Assembly (NCBI GenBank): GCA_947494645.1
Contig: CANLVO010000001.1
Coordinates: 1,116,001-1,180,000, forward strand
Source: an uncultured Litoreibacter sp.
Lineage (GTDB): Bacteria; Pseudomonadota; Alphaproteobacteria; Rhodobacterales; Rhodobacteraceae
DNA: 64,000 nt
Direction: 5' to 3'
Positions 29,613 to 39,549 of the stretch are shown in pieces. Position 1 is the stretch's first letter; every line of letters starts with the position of its first letter. A program made the position numbers and the translations under genes. The notes beneath the pieces were generated by a model. The model saw nothing but the letters and a program-made list of their open reading frames with translations. It was not told the origin of the DNA and did not search any database.

Positions 29613-30794
29613 CTAGACCTCCAACTGCGTGAGACGCAGGTAGAGCTGCTCGATCCCGGCGCGGTCGATATTGGCAAATGCAACCCTCAGCGCCTGCGCG
29701 CCGCTTGCGTCGCCCTCTGGGACAAACATCGTGCCGGGTAGGCAGAGAACCCCAATGTCGCGCACCATCCGTTGAGCCAGCTTGTCCGACGCCTCATCAA
29801 ACGGATGGCGCATCCATGCAAAATACGCCCCGCAACCTTCGAGTGCCCAACCTTTGGCTTTCAGAGCCGGGAAGCCGTCCGTAATCGCCTTGGAGCGGTC
29901 GAGGATTTCCAGTCTTTGCTCAGCCAACCAATCCGTGAGGTTTTCCATCCCCCAAAGCGCGGCACGTTGGCCGAGCTGGTTTGGACAGATTGCAACGGTG
30001 TCTAGAAACTTCTCTGCCTGAGCCAGAATGTCGGGGCGGGCCACCATTGCTCCGACCCGATGCCCAGTCAAACGGTAAGCTTTCGAGAATGAATAGAGCT
30101 GGACTAGTACGTCGCCCCAATTCGGGTCTGAAAACAGCTCATGAGGTGCGCCGCTACGGCTGTCAAAGTCGCGGTAGGTCTCGTCAACGATAAGCATGAT
30201 GGACCGCGCCCGGCACAAGTCCCTGAAGGCCGCTAACGTGGATGACGGGTACTCAACACCTCCGGGATTATTCGGCGATACCAATGCGATAGCGCGTGTT
30301 CTTGACGTGATCAGCTTGGCCGCCTCGTCGACGCTTGGTACCAAACCCGGCCCGGTCGGCATCGCAACGGCGCGAATGCCTCCCATATCAAGCCACATCT
30401 TGTGGTTGAAATACCAGGGTGTGGGCAAGATGACCTCGTCGCCCTCAGAGGCCAGCACAGAGATCGTCGCGGCGAAGGCTTGGTTGCATCCTGACGTGAT
30501 TGCGACGTTGTCGGGCTCGACAACACCGCCATATTCAGATGACCAGACCGACGCCACTTTCTCGCGCAATGCAGGCAAACCCAGTACAGGTCCGTAAAGA
30601 TGCGCTTCGTCGTCCTTCAATACAAATCGGGACATCGCTTCGCGTAATGCCACTGGCGGCGGGTCCACGGGTGCAGCTTGGCTCACATTGATCAGCGGGC
30701 GATCTTGCGGAAACGTCACACCCTCCAGCCACCGTCGCGCTTCCATGACGGGCGGAGGAAAGGTCGCGGCCATGTTTGGATTGAGAGCGGTCAT
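29613..30794 (-). CDS. Class I/II PLP-dependent aminotransferase
   Basis: A 393-residue fold-type I aminotransferase. PLP contacts are visible in TSGCNQAF, LVSPNNPGG (Asn), IVDETYRDF (Asp and Tyr) and the Schiff-base lysine in YSFSKAYRLTGHRVGA, and the carboxylate-binding Arg is in ALRVAFAN. It belongs to the aspartate/aromatic aminotransferase group; the amino donor is not determinable. It sits between gpt and ppiD on the same strand, with 38 and 76 bp gaps. Confidence 0.85.
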   Translation of the reverse strand: MTALNPNMAATFPPPVMEARRWLEGVTFPQDRPLINVSQAAPVDPPPVALREAMSRFVLKDDEAHLYGPVLGLPALREKVASVWSSEYGGVVEPDNVAITSGCNQAFAATISVLASEGDEVILPTPWYFNHKMWLDMGGIRAVAMPTGPGLVPSVDEAAKLITSRTRAIALVSPNNPGGVEYPSSTLAAFRDLCRARSIMLIVDETYRDFDSRSGAPHELFSDPNWGDVLVQLYSFSKAYRLTGHRVGAMVARPDILAQAEKFLDTVAICPNQLGQRAALWGMENLTDWLAEQRLEILDRSKAITDGFPALKAKGWALEGCGAYFAWMRHPFDEASDKLAQRMVRDIGVLCLPGTMFVPEGDASGAQALRVAFANIDRAGIEQLYLRLTQLEV

Positions 30795-30832
30795 GCCATC
30801 ACTGCTTTCTAAATACTCAAAAGAGCGAGGTT

Positions 30833-31342
30833 TCAGTCTGTGCCACGATAGGGTTTGACGTATTGCATCGCCATATCCCAAGGAAAGAAGATCCAGGTGT
30901 CTTGGCTGACTTCTGTGATGAAAGTGTCGACCTGCGGACGACCCTTGGGCTTGGCATATACAGTCGCGAAATGCGCCTTCGGGTAAAGGGCGCGGACTAC
31001 TTCAAGCGTCTTGCCGCTATCCACCAGATCGTCGATAATCAGAATACCGGTCCCGTCCCCCATCATATCTGCATCTGGGCGTTTCAGAACCTTAGCTTCA
31101 GACTGCGCCTGATGGTCGTAGGATTTGATCGAAATCGTATCGACTGTTCGGATGTCCAGCTCACGCGCAGCGATCATGGCCGGGGCCATACCGCCTCGTG
31201 TGATCGCGACAACTGCACGCCACGCACCGTCATCTGGTCCATGCCCATCCAGCCGCCATGCAAGTGCACGGCTGTCGCGATGGATCTGGTCCCAACTGAT
31301 GTGGAACCCTTTTTCATGGGGCAGGCGGCTGTCATCGTTCAT
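30833..31342 (-). CDS. gpt: Xanthine phosphoribosyltransferase
   Basis: A 169-residue type I phosphoribosyltransferase for purine salvage (xanthine/guanine). The PRPP signature [13 protein letters not shown] is present, with [10 protein letters not shown] near the N-terminus and the C-terminal WIFFPWDM that is typical of Gpt/xanthine-guanine enzymes. It lies 14 bp downstream of fabI. Confidence 0.93.
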   Translation of the reverse strand: MNDDSRLPHEKGFHISWDQIHRDSRALAWRLDGHGPDDGAWRAVVAITRGGMAPAMIAARELDIRTVDTISIKSYDHQAQSEAKVLKRPDADMMGDGTGILIIDDLVDSGKTLEVVRALYPKAHFATVYAKPKGRPQVDTFITEVSQDTWIFFPWDMAMQYVKPYRGTD

Positions 31343-31356
31343 TGCGGACGTCTTTC

Positions 31357-32163
31357 TTAGGATTTTTCGATGTCTGGCGCGTCAACGGCCTTCATGCCGA
31401 CCACATGATATCCCGCATCTACGTGCAATACCTCGCCAGTGACGGCAGAACCAAGATCAGACAACAGATAAAGCGCGGAGTTACCAACCTCTTCCTGCGT
31501 GACCGTGCGGCGGAGCGGGCTGTTATATTCGTTCCACTTCATGATGTAGCGGAAGTCGCCAATGCCCGAGGCCGCGAGCGTCTTGATCGTCCCCGCTGAG
31601 ATGGCGTTGACCCGGATGTTATCTTTGCCCAAGTCCTCAGCCAGATACTGTACTGAGGCTTCCAGTGCAGCCTTGGCGACCCCCATGACATTGTAATGCG
31701 GCATGACCTTCTCGGCACCGTAGTATGTGAGTGTCAGCATCGCACCACCGTCGGGCATCAGTTTCTCTGCCCGTTGGGCAACCGCTGTGAAGGAATAGAC
31801 GGAGATATCCATCGACATCCGGAAGTTCTCTGGCGATGTATCCACGTAACGACCGCGAAGCTCGTTTTTATCCGAAAAACCAATGGCATGCACGACGAAG
31901 TCAATGCTGCCCCATGCATCTTTCAGTGTATCGAACAACGCGTCAATGGACGCGCCATCGGCAACGTCGCAAGGCAAAACATGGGTTGAGCCGATGCTCT
32001 CGGCGAGGGGTCGCACGCGTTTTAGCAATGCGTCGCCCTGATAGGAAAAGGCGATCTCGGCCCCTGCATCTGCGCAAGCTTTTGCGATGCCCCAAGCGAT
32101 GGATTTGTCGTTGGCCACGCCCATGATCAGGCCGCGTTTTCCTGCCATCAATCCGTTCGACAT
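31357..32163 (-). CDS. fabI: Enoyl-ACP reductase (NADH)
   Basis: A 268-residue short-chain dehydrogenase that reduces enoyl-ACP in fatty acid elongation and is the target of triclosan-type inhibitors. The cofactor loop [30 protein letters not shown], the catalytic Tyr-x6-Lys region [12 protein letters not shown], and [15 protein letters not shown] are diagnostic. It is the first gene of the unit leading through gpt and ppiD to trpE and is divergent from pdxH across 181 bp. Confidence 0.96.
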   Translation of the reverse strand: MSNGLMAGKRGLIMGVANDKSIAWGIAKACADAGAEIAFSYQGDALLKRVRPLAESIGSTHVLPCDVADGASIDALFDTLKDAWGSIDFVVHAIGFSDKNELRGRYVDTSPENFRMSMDISVYSFTAVAQRAEKLMPDGGAMLTLTYYGAEKVMPHYNVMGVAKAALEASVQYLAEDLGKDNIRVNAISAGTIKTLAASGIGDFRYIMKWNEYNSPLRRTVTQEEVGNSALYLLSDLGSAVTGEVLHVDAGYHVVGMKAVDAPDIEKS

Positions 32164-32344
32164 CGAAGTTCCTCACCCAGCTAGAATTTCTCAAGAGGTG
32201 TAGGCCAAAGGCCAAAGGGCTTCAAGCGCCGCCTCAGTCAGAAAACAACGTAACGTAACAGTTGCGTGAACACGGCGCTTTGACTAGAGCGCCCGTCGGC
32301 ACATATCTAGTTGCAGACGCGTGGTTGGTCAGGAGGCCAAACAG

Positions 32345-32950
32345 ATGGCAGAACGGGACGGCATATTTGCGGGCGATGATCCGTTTGCGATATCCCGTTC
32401 ATGGTTGACGGATGCGGAACAATCCGAGCCAAATGACCCAAATGCTGTCGCTCTTGCAACAGTTGACGGCGAAGGTTTGCCGAATGTGCGGATGGTGCTT
32501 CTCAAAGATATCGAGAACGGGTCATTTGTGTTTTACACGAATTATGAAGGCGTTAAGGCCCAGGAATTGGATGCGGTGGGGAAAGCTGCGTTCGTGTTTC
32601 ACTGGAAATCCCTGAGACGCCAGATCCGTGTGCGCGGGCTTGTCACCAAAGAAGACGGTCCGCAGGCAGACGCGTATTATAATTCGCGGTCGCTCAAAAG
32701 CCGACTTGGAGCTTGGGCGTCCGATCAGTCAAAGGTTTTGTCTTCACGGGCATCTCTGATGGCAAAAGTTGCGAAGGTCACGGCGGAGAAGGGGACCAAT
32801 CCGCCACGGCCACCCTTTTGGGGCGGATACAGGGTGACCCCTGTGGAAATGGAGTTTTGGGCAGATGGAGCTTTCCGTTTGCACGATCGGTTTCGTTGGA
32901 GCCGCAGAACACCAGACGATCCTTGGTCCATCGATCGGCTTAATCCGTAA
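32345..32950 (+). CDS. pdxH: Pyridoxamine 5'-phosphate oxidase
   Basis: A 201-residue FMN enzyme producing pyridoxal phosphate from PNP/PMP. Motifs include [35 protein letters not shown], the FMN segment [18 protein letters not shown], and the C-terminal RFRWSRR. The ATG at 32345 is preceded by AGGAGG at good spacing; a TTG eight codons earlier lies before that site. PLP is the cofactor of both aminotransferases in the window. Confidence 0.96.
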   Translation: MAERDGIFAGDDPFAISRSWLTDAEQSEPNDPNAVALATVDGEGLPNVRMVLLKDIENGSFVFYTNYEGVKAQELDAVGKAAFVFHWKSLRRQIRVRGLVTKEDGPQADAYYNSRSLKSRLGAWASDQSKVLSSRASLMAKVAKVTAEKGTNPPRPPFWGGYRVTPVEMEFWADGAFRLHDRFRWSRRTPDDPWSIDRLNP

Positions 32951-33072
32951 GCCACCAAAGTCCTGGAATGTTAACGTTTCAGGTGTTCGCGAGTTAGGAA
33001 AGACGTACCTATCTTAGTAATGCAATCCGTGGGACGCTCATAAGCGTTAAACAATAATAACGAGGGTACCTC

Positions 33073-33645
33073 ATGGGCAGGCTTGGGGGCGTTGAAAATT
33101 TTGACGCATCTTCGATGACAGATACAACAGACGCAGCGGGCGAAGACTTGCCCGTCGCTGGCCATGTGAAATGGTTCGACGCCGCGAAGGGGTTTGGTTT
33201 CGTTGTGGCCGATACAGGTGGGCCCGACATCCTTTTGCACGCGAACGTTTTGCGGAACTTTGGCCAGGGGTCCATTGCGGACGCCTCTTCGGTTGAACTG
33301 AGAGTTCAGCGCACGGAGCGCGGACTGCAGGCCGTTGAAGTGGTCTCCGTGACCCCACCAGAAACCGATGAAGCCGACATGGGCTTTGAAGCCTTGGCCG
33401 AAAACCTCGACGACATCGAGCTGACACCCGCGCGGGTCAAGTGGTTCGACAAGGCCAAAGGGTTTGGTTTCGCAAATGCCTACGGAGAAACGGCAGACAT
33501 CTTTCTTCACATCGAGGTACTGCGCAAATGCGGGTTGGCGGATCTCGAAGCTGGTGAAGCAGTTTGCCTGCGTATTGTAGACGGTGAACGCGGCCAGATG
33601 GCTGCAGAAGTGCACGCTTGGGATTATGCGATCCAGTCTGAGTAA
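33073..33645 (+). CDS. Two-domain cold shock protein
   Basis: A 190-residue protein with two cold-shock domains. Each has the RNP1-like core: VKWFDAAKGFGFVVAD (about 32-48) and VKWFDKAKGFGFANAY (about 120-136), joined by an acidic linker. Single CSD proteins bind single-stranded RNA and DNA as chaperones; the tandem form is common in alphaproteobacteria. GAGGG six bases before the ATG at 33073 supports this start. The following DUF192 gene begins 20 bp inside its end. Confidence 0.9.
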   Translation: MGRLGGVENFDASSMTDTTDAAGEDLPVAGHVKWFDAAKGFGFVVADTGGPDILLHANVLRNFGQGSIADASSVELRVQRTERGLQAVEVVSVTPPETDEADMGFEALAENLDDIELTPARVKWFDKAKGFGFANAYGETADIFLHIEVLRKCGLADLEAGEAVCLRIVDGERGQMAAEVHAWDYAIQSE

Positions 33646-34114
33646 GACCTTCCTTCTTGCAGCGCTCTTTTCGGCGTCGACCACGGTCGGCGCCTTTGCC
33701 ATGTGCTCTGACGCCCATGCCGATTTACGTGGCGATTGGGGAAAGGTGCGGTTCTCAGTGGAGATCGCAGATGACGTTGCAGAGCGTGCTCAAGGACTCA
33801 TGTTTCGTGAGAGCATGCCACGGATGGCAGGAATGCTGTTCTTATACCAAGATCCAGAACCGCTGTCTTTCTGGATGCGCAATACATTGATCCCGCTCGA
33901 CCTTCTGTTCATCGATGAAACCGGAACCGTGGTCACAATCCACGAGAACGCGATCCCACTCGACGAGACGCCGATTTCAGGTGGAGACGATCCGCTCCTA
34001 GCGGTCCTTGAGATCAATGGCGGTATGTCCAGACAACTTGGTATCAAGGTCGGCTCAGAGCTGCGCCACCCAGACTTGCCTCAAGACATGGCTGCTTGGG
34101 CCTGTTCTGAATGA
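33626..34114 (+). CDS. DUF192 domain secreted protein
   Basis: A 162-residue protein with a signal peptide (basic start, hydrophobic TFLLAALFSASTTVGAFA). The rest is a DUF192 domain, recognised by RAQGLMFRESMPRMAGMLF, SFWMRNTLIPLDLLFID, and EINGG near the end. The family is widespread and of unknown function, usually periplasmic or lipoprotein. It overlaps the cold-shock gene by 20 bp, so the two are probably co-expressed. It is followed by tRNA-Pro. Confidence 0.88.
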   Translation: MRSSLSKTFLLAALFSASTTVGAFAMCSDAHADLRGDWGKVRFSVEIADDVAERAQGLMFRESMPRMAGMLFLYQDPEPLSFWMRNTLIPLDLLFIDETGTVVTIHENAIPLDETPISGGDDPLLAVLEINGGMSRQLGIKVGSELRHPDLPQDMAAWACSE

Positions 34115-34215
34115 ACGATAGGGTGAGGCGGATTTAATCTGCTGCTTCCACTATTCTGGGCGAATTTAGGCTTTTCAAACCGAACAGATGGGGGTAGGTA
34201 CGCCGCACGGATGGA

Positions 34216-34292
34216 CGGGGCGTGGCGCAGCCTGGTAGCGCACCTGTTTTGGGTACAGGGGGTCGGAAGTTCGAATCTTCTCGCCCCGACCA
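34216..34292 (+). tRNA. tRNA-Pro (anticodon TGG)
   Basis: A 77-base cloverleaf with encoded CCA. The acceptor stem pairs CGGGGCG (34216-34222) with CGCCCCG (34282-34288), followed by A and CCA. The anticodon arm CCTGT-TTTGGGT-ACAGG carries TGG, and the T-arm contains GTTCGAATC. Anticodon TGG reads CCA and, with modification, other Pro codons. No integrase or repeated 3' end is seen nearby. Confidence 0.95.
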
Positions 34293-34739
34293 TCCGGTAA
34301 TTTTTCTCTCTCGATATGCCTAGGTTCTGACGCTCGCGGCGAGCGGGCCCTCGCACCAATAAGCAGGGTCTGACGATTCTAATTTTGTGTCCAATATCAG
34401 TCCAGATAATCGCAAATTTCTAAACTGTTCAGTTCGAGTTTGACGGCAATTTCCTATCCTTCCCGAAAACCATCACAAAAATGTAACATCCCCACATCTG
34501 GTAGAAAGTTTTTTTCTGACCACAATGAGCGGGATAATTCTGTGCACGAATCTGTGGAAACTTGAAGCTGCTTTGCAGGACCGGCGGGTAACTCCCACTG
34601 TTTCCAACAGATTTCTTTCCCGCTTTCAAAGTTAACAAAATCTTACTCGGGCTGGGCACGAATTAGCCACGAGGCGGTCAACCTCAAAATCGGACCAAAA
34701 GTGGTAAAAATTGCGTTGACGTGACGACCGCATATCCCT
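34293..34739. other. AT-richer non-coding region before the nrdJ leader
   Basis: No credible gene. The stretch is less GC-rich than its neighbours. It contains a 6-bp GC hairpin (CGCTCG/CGAGCG, about 34331-34345) soon after the tRNA and a long imperfect inverted repeat: AATCTGT-GGAAAC (34549-34561) with GTTTCCAACAGATT (34600-34613), arms about 38 bases apart. The latter may be an operator or an RNA stem upstream of nrdJ. Confidence 0.5.
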
Positions 34740-34963
34740 CAGTTTGTGCAGGCCAATATGGGAGCCACCAGATATTGTGTTTCGCACAAGGTGGTCAGGC
34801 CGGGGACTAAAAGCCGAAAGAGATGAGCGCCGTTACAGGCGCCATGTTCGCATCTTGATGCGAGCTGACGGCGTCCTCCTCCCTCAGAAGACCGCGAGGC
34901 CCGCGTGAGGCAGGCCATAATTTAAGACTGAGGCGCGAGCCACGCAGGTAGGAATGATACGCA
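34740..34963 (+). ncRNA. Structured nrdJ leader, candidate cis-regulatory RNA
   Basis: About 220 bases before the nrdJ start fold into several stems: CCACC/GGTGG plus TTGTG/CACAA (34765-34794, loop TTTCG), GCGCC/GGCGC (34827-34842), and CGCAT/ATGCG (34849-34862). The segment GCGCCGT (34827-34833) can pair instead with ACGGCGT (34868-34874), which excludes the local GCGCC hairpin. Alternative folds ahead of a B12-dependent enzyme suggest a riboswitch-like element, but I do not see the canonical cobalamin B12 box. A covariance search is needed to name it. Confidence 0.5.
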
Positions 34964-37900
34964 ATGAAAATTGACCGTAAACTGACGCAAGCAGGTAAAG
35001 ATGCTTATGCGGCTTTGGAATTCAGCACGACCACTTCCGAGATCCGTAACCCTGATGGCACAATCGTTTTCAAGCTTGACGAAGTAGAGATCCCCTCAAC
35101 ATGGAGCCAAGTGGCCTCTGACGTCATTGCGCAGAAGTATTTCCGCAAAGCCGGCGTTCCAGCGCGTCTGAAAAAGGTAAAGGAAAAAGGCGTACCCGCC
35201 TTCATCCAACGTTCCGTAGCTGACGAAGCAGCGTTGAAGAAACTGCCTGAAGATCAACGCGTTGGCGGAGAGACCTCAGCCAAACAAGTGTTTGACCGTC
35301 TCGCCGGGGCTTGGTGCTACTGGGGCTGGAAAGGTGGTTACTTCTCCACCGAGGCCGATGCCCAAGCGTATTATGACGAGATGCGCGTTATGCTGGCTAA
35401 GCAAATGGCCGCTCCGAATTCTCCACAATGGTTCAACACTGGCCTGCACTGGGCTTACGGCATCGACGGTCCGGCCCAAGGTCACCACTATGTTGACCAC
35501 GAGACGGGCGTTTTGACGAAGTCAAAGTCGTCTTATGAGCACCCGCAGCCACATGCCTGCTTTATCCAATCGGTAAGCGATGATTTGGTAAACGATGGCG
35601 GCATCATGGACCTATGGGTCCGCGAAGCTCGGCTGTTCAAGTACGGCTCCGGCACAGGCACCAACTTCTCAAGCCTGCGGGCTGCGAATGAACCGCTGTC
35701 GGGCGGCGGCAAGTCGTCGGGCCTGATGGGCTTTCTGAAAATCGGCGACCGCGCTGCCGGTGCCATCAAATCCGGCGGAACAACCCGCCGCGCTGCCAAG
35801 ATGGTAATCGTTGATGCCGACCACCCCGATATCGAAGAGTTCATCGACTGGAAGGTGCTGGAAGAGCAGAAAGTGGCGTCCATCGTCGCCGGCTCCAAGA
35901 TGCACGAGCAAAAGCTGAACACAATTTTCCAGGCGATCAAGACTTGGGACGGCAAAATCGAAGATGCGGTTGATCCGAAAGCCAATGAGACGCTGAAAGG
36001 CGCAATCCGAGAAGCCAAAAAAGTCGCGATCCCAGAGACATACGTCAAGCGCGTGCTGGATTATGCGAAACAGGGCTACACCTCGATTGAATTCCCGACC
36101 TATGACACGGATTGGGACTCTGAGGCCTACAACTCGGTTTCTGGCCAGAACTCCAACAACTCGATCCGCGTCACCGATGCGTTCTTGAAGGCCGTCGAGA
36201 ATGATGGCGATTGGGAGCTGATCTCGCGCACCACGGGCGAGGCCACGAAAACCATCAAAGCCCGTGATCTGTGGGAAAAAGTTGGCCATGCAGCTTGGGC
36301 TTGTGCCGATCCGGGCATCCAGTACCACGACACCGTGAACGACTGGCACACATGCCCCGAGGATGGCGCGATCCGCGGCTCGAACCCGTGCTCCGAGTAC
36401 ATGTTCCTCGACGACACGGCGTGTAACCTCGCCTCAATGAACCTGCTGACCTACTACACAGACGGCAAGTTCGACGCTGAGCTTTACATGCACGCAACAC
36501 GCCTTTGGACGCTGACGCTAGAAATCTCGGTCATGATGGCGCAGTTCCCTTCGCCTGCCATTGCACAGCGGTCCTATGACTTCCGCACACTGGGGCTGGG
36601 CTACGCCAATATTGGCGGGCTGTTGATGAATATGGGCTTTGGTTACGACTCTGCCGAAGGCCGGGCCATGTGCGGCGCGCTGACCGCCCTTATGACAGGC
36701 GTGAGCTACGCGACCTCTGCAGAGATTGCGAAAGAGCTCGGCCCGTTCCCGCGCTACAAGAAAAACGCCAAGCATATGCTGCGTGTGATGCGCAACCACC
36801 GCAACGCGGCACATGGCAGGGACACGGGCTACGAGAAGCTGGCGACCAACCCGCTGCCGCTTGATCATGGCTCTTGCCCCGATCAGTCTTTGGTGAAACT
36901 GGCGAAAGCGGCGTGGGACGAAGCCCTGGCGCTGGGCGAGAAGCACGGCTACCGCAACGCACAATCCACCGTGATCGCGCCCACAGGGACCATTGGTCTG
37001 GTGATGGATTGCGACACCACGGGCATCGAGCCGGATTTCGCCTTGGTGAAGTTCAAGAAGCTGGCGGGGGGCGGTTACTTCAAGATCATCAACCGTTCCG
37101 TTCCGGCGGCGCTGGAGACGTTGGGCTACACATCCTCCCAGGTGGAAGAAATCGTCTCCTACGCTGTCGGCCATGCGACGCTGGGCAACGCGCCGGGGAT
37201 CAATCACACATCCCTCATTGGGCACGGGTTTGGCGAAGCCGAGTTGGCGAAGATCGAAGCGGCATTGCCGTCAGCTTTCGACATTCGCTTCGTCTTCAAC
37301 CAATGGACCTTGGGCGAGGAGTTCTGCACCGGAACTTTGGGCATCCCGGCTGAAAAGCTGAACGACCCGGGCTTCGACATGCTGACGCATCTGGGCTTCT
37401 CGAAAGAGCAGATCACATTTGCCAATGACCATGTCTGCGGAACCATGACGCTGGAAGGCGCACCGCATCTGGAAGAGAAGCACTATTCAGTCTTCGATTG
37501 CGCCAACCCATGCGGCAAGATCGGCAAACGCTATCTGAGCGTGGACAGCCACATCTACATGATGGCCGCGGCGCAGTCCTTCATCTCCGGTGCGATCTCC
37601 AAAACGATCAACATGCCGAACGATGCAACCATCGAGGACTGCCAGAAAGCCTATGAGCTGAGCTGGTCCCTGGGTGTGAAGGCGAACGCGCTCTACCGCG
37701 ACGGCTCGAAACTGTCGCAGCCTTTGGCAGCTGCGCTCGTGGAAGATGACGACGAGGCGGCTGAGGTGCTGGAAAGCGGCTCTCCGATGGCGAAAGCCGA
37801 AGTGCTGGCCGAAAAGATCGTTGAGAAGATCATCGTCAAAGAAGTCGAAAAGGCGCAGGCCCGTACACGAATGCCGCATCGCCGGAAAGGCTATACCCAG

Positions 37901-38656
37901 AAGGCCAATGTTGGCGGGCACAAGGTGTATTTGCGCACCGGCGAGTATGAGGACGGCCAGCTCGGCGAGATCTTCATCGACATGCACAAGGAAGGCGCCG
38001 GCTTCCGGGCGATGATGAACAACTTCGCAATCGCGGTGTCGGTCGGTCTGCAATACGGCGTGCCGCTGGAAGAGTTCGTGGATGCCTTCACCTTCACCAA
38101 ATTCGAGCCTGCAGGCATGGTGCAAGGTAACGACTCGATCAAGAACGCCACGTCCGTGCTGGACTACATCTTCCGCGAATTGGCCGTGTCCTATCTGGAC
38201 CGCACCGATCTGGCGCATGTCAAACCAACCGGTGAGACATTCGATGATCTGGGCCGTGGCGAAGACGAAGGCAAAGTGAACATCGCTGAGCTTGGTGAGA
38301 ACGCGGCGTCCAAGTCGCTGGAAGTCTTGAAGCAGATCAGCTCTACCGGCTACTTGCGCAAGCGGGTCCCATCCGAGCTGCGTGTGTTGCAAGGTGGGAT
38401 GGGCGCAACAGCCCTGGACGCCGCCGCCGATCCGGTTGCGACATTGCAAACGCTCGTGCCTGAAGTTTCAACGACAGCCCCACTGACAGCGACAACAGCC
38501 GTGTCAACCGGGGCCGTGTCGATGGATGCGCGCACGAAAGCCAAAATGCAGGGTTACGAAGGCGAAGCCTGCGGCGAATGCGGCAACTACACATTGGTGC
38601 GCAACGGGACATGCATGAAGTGCAACACCTGCGGCGGGACGTCGGGGTGTAGCTAA
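34964..38656 (+). CDS. nrdJ: Adenosylcobalamin-dependent (class II) ribonucleotide reductase
   Basis: A 1230-residue enzyme that reduces ribonucleotides to deoxyribonucleotides with or without oxygen, using B12 to form the radical. The N-terminal redox Cys is in [11 protein letters not shown]. The catalytic Asn-Cys-Glu set is in [20 protein letters not shown], with FDCANPCGK further on. A TSCPD-type region (about 980-1090, [20 protein letters not shown]) and a C-terminal tail with four CxxC pairs (CGECGNY and CMKCNTCGG) complete the long form usual in alphaproteobacteria. It is monocistronic: preceded by a structured leader and followed by a strong terminator. Confidence 0.96.
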   Translation: MKIDRKLTQAGKDAYAALEFSTTTSEIRNPDGTIVFKLDEVEIPSTWSQVASDVIAQKYFRKAGVPARLKKVKEKGVPAFIQRSVADEAALKKLPEDQRVGGETSAKQVFDRLAGAWCYWGWKGGYFSTEADAQAYYDEMRVMLAKQMAAPNSPQWFNTGLHWAYGIDGPAQGHHYVDHETGVLTKSKSSYEHPQPHACFIQSVSDDLVNDGGIMDLWVREARLFKYGSGTGTNFSSLRAANEPLSGGGKSSGLMGFLKIGDRAAGAIKSGGTTRRAAKMVIVDADHPDIEEFIDWKVLEEQKVASIVAGSKMHEQKLNTIFQAIKTWDGKIEDAVDPKANETLKGAIREAKKVAIPETYVKRVLDYAKQGYTSIEFPTYDTDWDSEAYNSVSGQNSNNSIRVTDAFLKAVENDGDWELISRTTGEATKTIKARDLWEKVGHAAWACADPGIQYHDTVNDWHTCPEDGAIRGSNPCSEYMFLDDTACNLASMNLLTYYTDGKFDAELYMHATRLWTLTLEISVMMAQFPSPAIAQRSYDFRTLGLGYANIGGLLMNMGFGYDSAEGRAMCGALTALMTGVSYATSAEIAKELGPFPRYKKNAKHMLRVMRNHRNAAHGRDTGYEKLATNPLPLDHGSCPDQSLVKLAKAAWDEALALGEKHGYRNAQSTVIAPTGTIGLVMDCDTTGIEPDFALVKFKKLAGGGYFKIINRSVPAALETLGYTSSQVEEIVSYAVGHATLGNAPGINHTSLIGHGFGEAELAKIEAALPSAFDIRFVFNQWTLGEEFCTGTLGIPAEKLNDPGFDMLTHLGFSKEQITFANDHVCGTMTLEGAPHLEEKHYSVFDCANPCGKIGKRYLSVDSHIYMMAAAQSFISGAISKTINMPNDATIEDCQKAYELSWSLGVKANALYRDGSKLSQPLAAALVEDDDEAAEVLESGSPMAKAEVLAEKIVEKIIVKEVEKAQARTRMPHRRKGYTQKANVGGHKVYLRTGEYEDGQLGEIFIDMHKEGAGFRAMMNNFAIAVSVGLQYGVPLEEFVDAFTFTKFEPAGMVQGNDSIKNATSVLDYIFRELAVSYLDRTDLAHVKPTGETFDDLGRGEDEGKVNIAELGENAASKSLEVLKQISSTGYLRKRVPSELRVLQGGMGATALDAAADPVATLQTLVPEVSTTAPLTATTAVSTGAVSMDARTKAKMQGYEGEACGECGNYTLVRNGTCMKCNTCGGTSGCS

Positions 38657-38670
38657 GACTTAAGAGATAC

Positions 38671-38789
38671 CGACGCGGGTTCGCCCGCGTTGGGACGAGG
38701 ATCAGGCCGCAGGCAGAAAAGTACCGGGCGGTATCAACGAAGAGCCTGATCAGCGAAACTCTACGGGGCACCTTCGGGTGCCCCTTTTT
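38671..38789 (+). ncRNA. Structured nrdJ 3' UTR, candidate 3'-derived sRNA
   Basis: Between the nrdJ stop and its terminator there are tightly packed stems: ACGCGGG-TTCG-CCCGCGT (38673-38690), GATCAGGC/GCCTGATC (38700-38707 with 38744-38751) enclosing TACC-GGGC-GGTA (38722-38733), then the terminator. Dense structure ending in a strong U-tailed hairpin is the usual architecture of 3' UTR-derived small RNAs. Transcription as a separate RNA is not shown. Confidence 0.4.
38765..38789 (+). terminator. nrdJ terminator
   Basis: A perfect 8-bp stem GGGGCACC/GGTGCCCC (38765-38772, 38777-38784) closes a TTCG loop and is followed by TTTTT and C. Confidence 0.93.
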
Positions 38790-38947
38790 CTTGTGACGTA
38801 GGGGCAATCCGCGTTTCCCGAACAATGCGGGGAGCATTGCCATTTTTGTCCCCAGAAACATTGCGTTTCCAGCCGTTATTCTTGCTCTCGCGGCTGGCTG
38901 TTTTCGCGAAAAAATGGCAGTCTAAAGGGGGAGCGAGGACGTGTGTT

Positions 38948-39319
38948 ATGAACAGTAAATCTCAGTCTATTCAGATGGTGCGCGGGGCGATGTCGACGCC
39001 TTCAGGCGACAAAATACCAATGAAAGTACGGATGCGTTCAGTGAAGGGGCCACAGGGTTACTCACATATAGGGGAAATCGATATTCCTTCCGACTGGCTG
39101 GTTGAATTCGAAGAAGAAATCCGCGGGTTTGTTTTTCGCAGCGAAGATGGCGAGTGTTTCACTCAGTTCCAGATCCTCGAAGAGGCGGGTGATGCTGAAG
39201 CAACGCGCGAACGCCGTGGCCGCATCATATTGATGCGTGAGGTCACGGAGGAAGAGCGCATCGTTGCGCCGGAAATAGCGGCTCTAAAAGCGCCGCATTT
39301 ACAACTGGTTGGCGCTTAA
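38948..39319 (+). CDS. Hypothetical protein, 123 aa
   Basis: I do not recognise the family. The 123-residue protein is soluble, with a mixed charged composition, no signal peptide and no membrane segment; it has an EIDIPSDWLVEFEEEIRGFVFRS-type strand-helix core and an acidic C-terminal half. The ATG at 38948 is preceded by purine-rich GGGGGAGCGAGGA, which supports translation. It follows the nrdJ terminator, so it has its own promoter. Its stop shares TTAA with the stop of the convergent 77-residue gene. Confidence 0.65.
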   Translation: MNSKSQSIQMVRGAMSTPSGDKIPMKVRMRSVKGPQGYSHIGEIDIPSDWLVEFEEEIRGFVFRSEDGECFTQFQILEEAGDAEATRERRGRIILMREVTEEERIVAPEIAALKAPHLQLVGA

Positions 39320-39549
39320 CGTTCACGTCCCATCGCGACAAGTCTCGCCTTGATATCCGCGGCCCGGAGGTCTGACGATTCGAGTGCAAAGACATAGGCA
39401 TGTGTCAGGTAGAACGCGACGGCGTCCTCTTGGTCCGACATGTCCGCAGCGTCCAGATAAAGCGCAATCAGGGCGGCGTGATCCTTTTGCGCATGCGCCT
39501 CTAGCAGCTTTTCATCTAGTGCGAAGCGCGCTGCGTCACTCGGCGGCAT
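39316..39549 (-). CDS. Small hypothetical protein, 77 aa
   Basis: A 77-residue, mostly helical, charged protein (LDEKLLEAHAQKDHAALIALYLDAAD) resembling a short helical-repeat segment. No family is recognised. It overlaps the end of the Rieske oxygenase gene by 14 bp, which suggests translational coupling and makes a real gene likely. It may assist the oxygenase, but nothing in the sequence shows how. Confidence 0.6.
   Translation of the reverse strand: MPPSDAARFALDEKLLEAHAQKDHAALIALYLDAADMSDQEDAVAFYLTHAYVFALESSDLRAADIKARLVAMGRER

Noticed and set aside
34216-34400. Integration site at tRNA-Pro
   Set aside because: No integrase, no repeated tRNA 3' end and no accessory genes follow; the next gene is core nrdJ.
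34429-34659. Possible 76-residue minus-strand gene upstream of nrdJ
   Set aside because: No ribosome-binding site, no recognisable family, and it covers an AT-rich region with repeats. Treated as non-coding.
34740-34963. Canonical cobalamin riboswitch before nrdJ
   Set aside because: The conserved B12 box and the expected core sequence are not visible by eye, so only a generic structured leader is reported.
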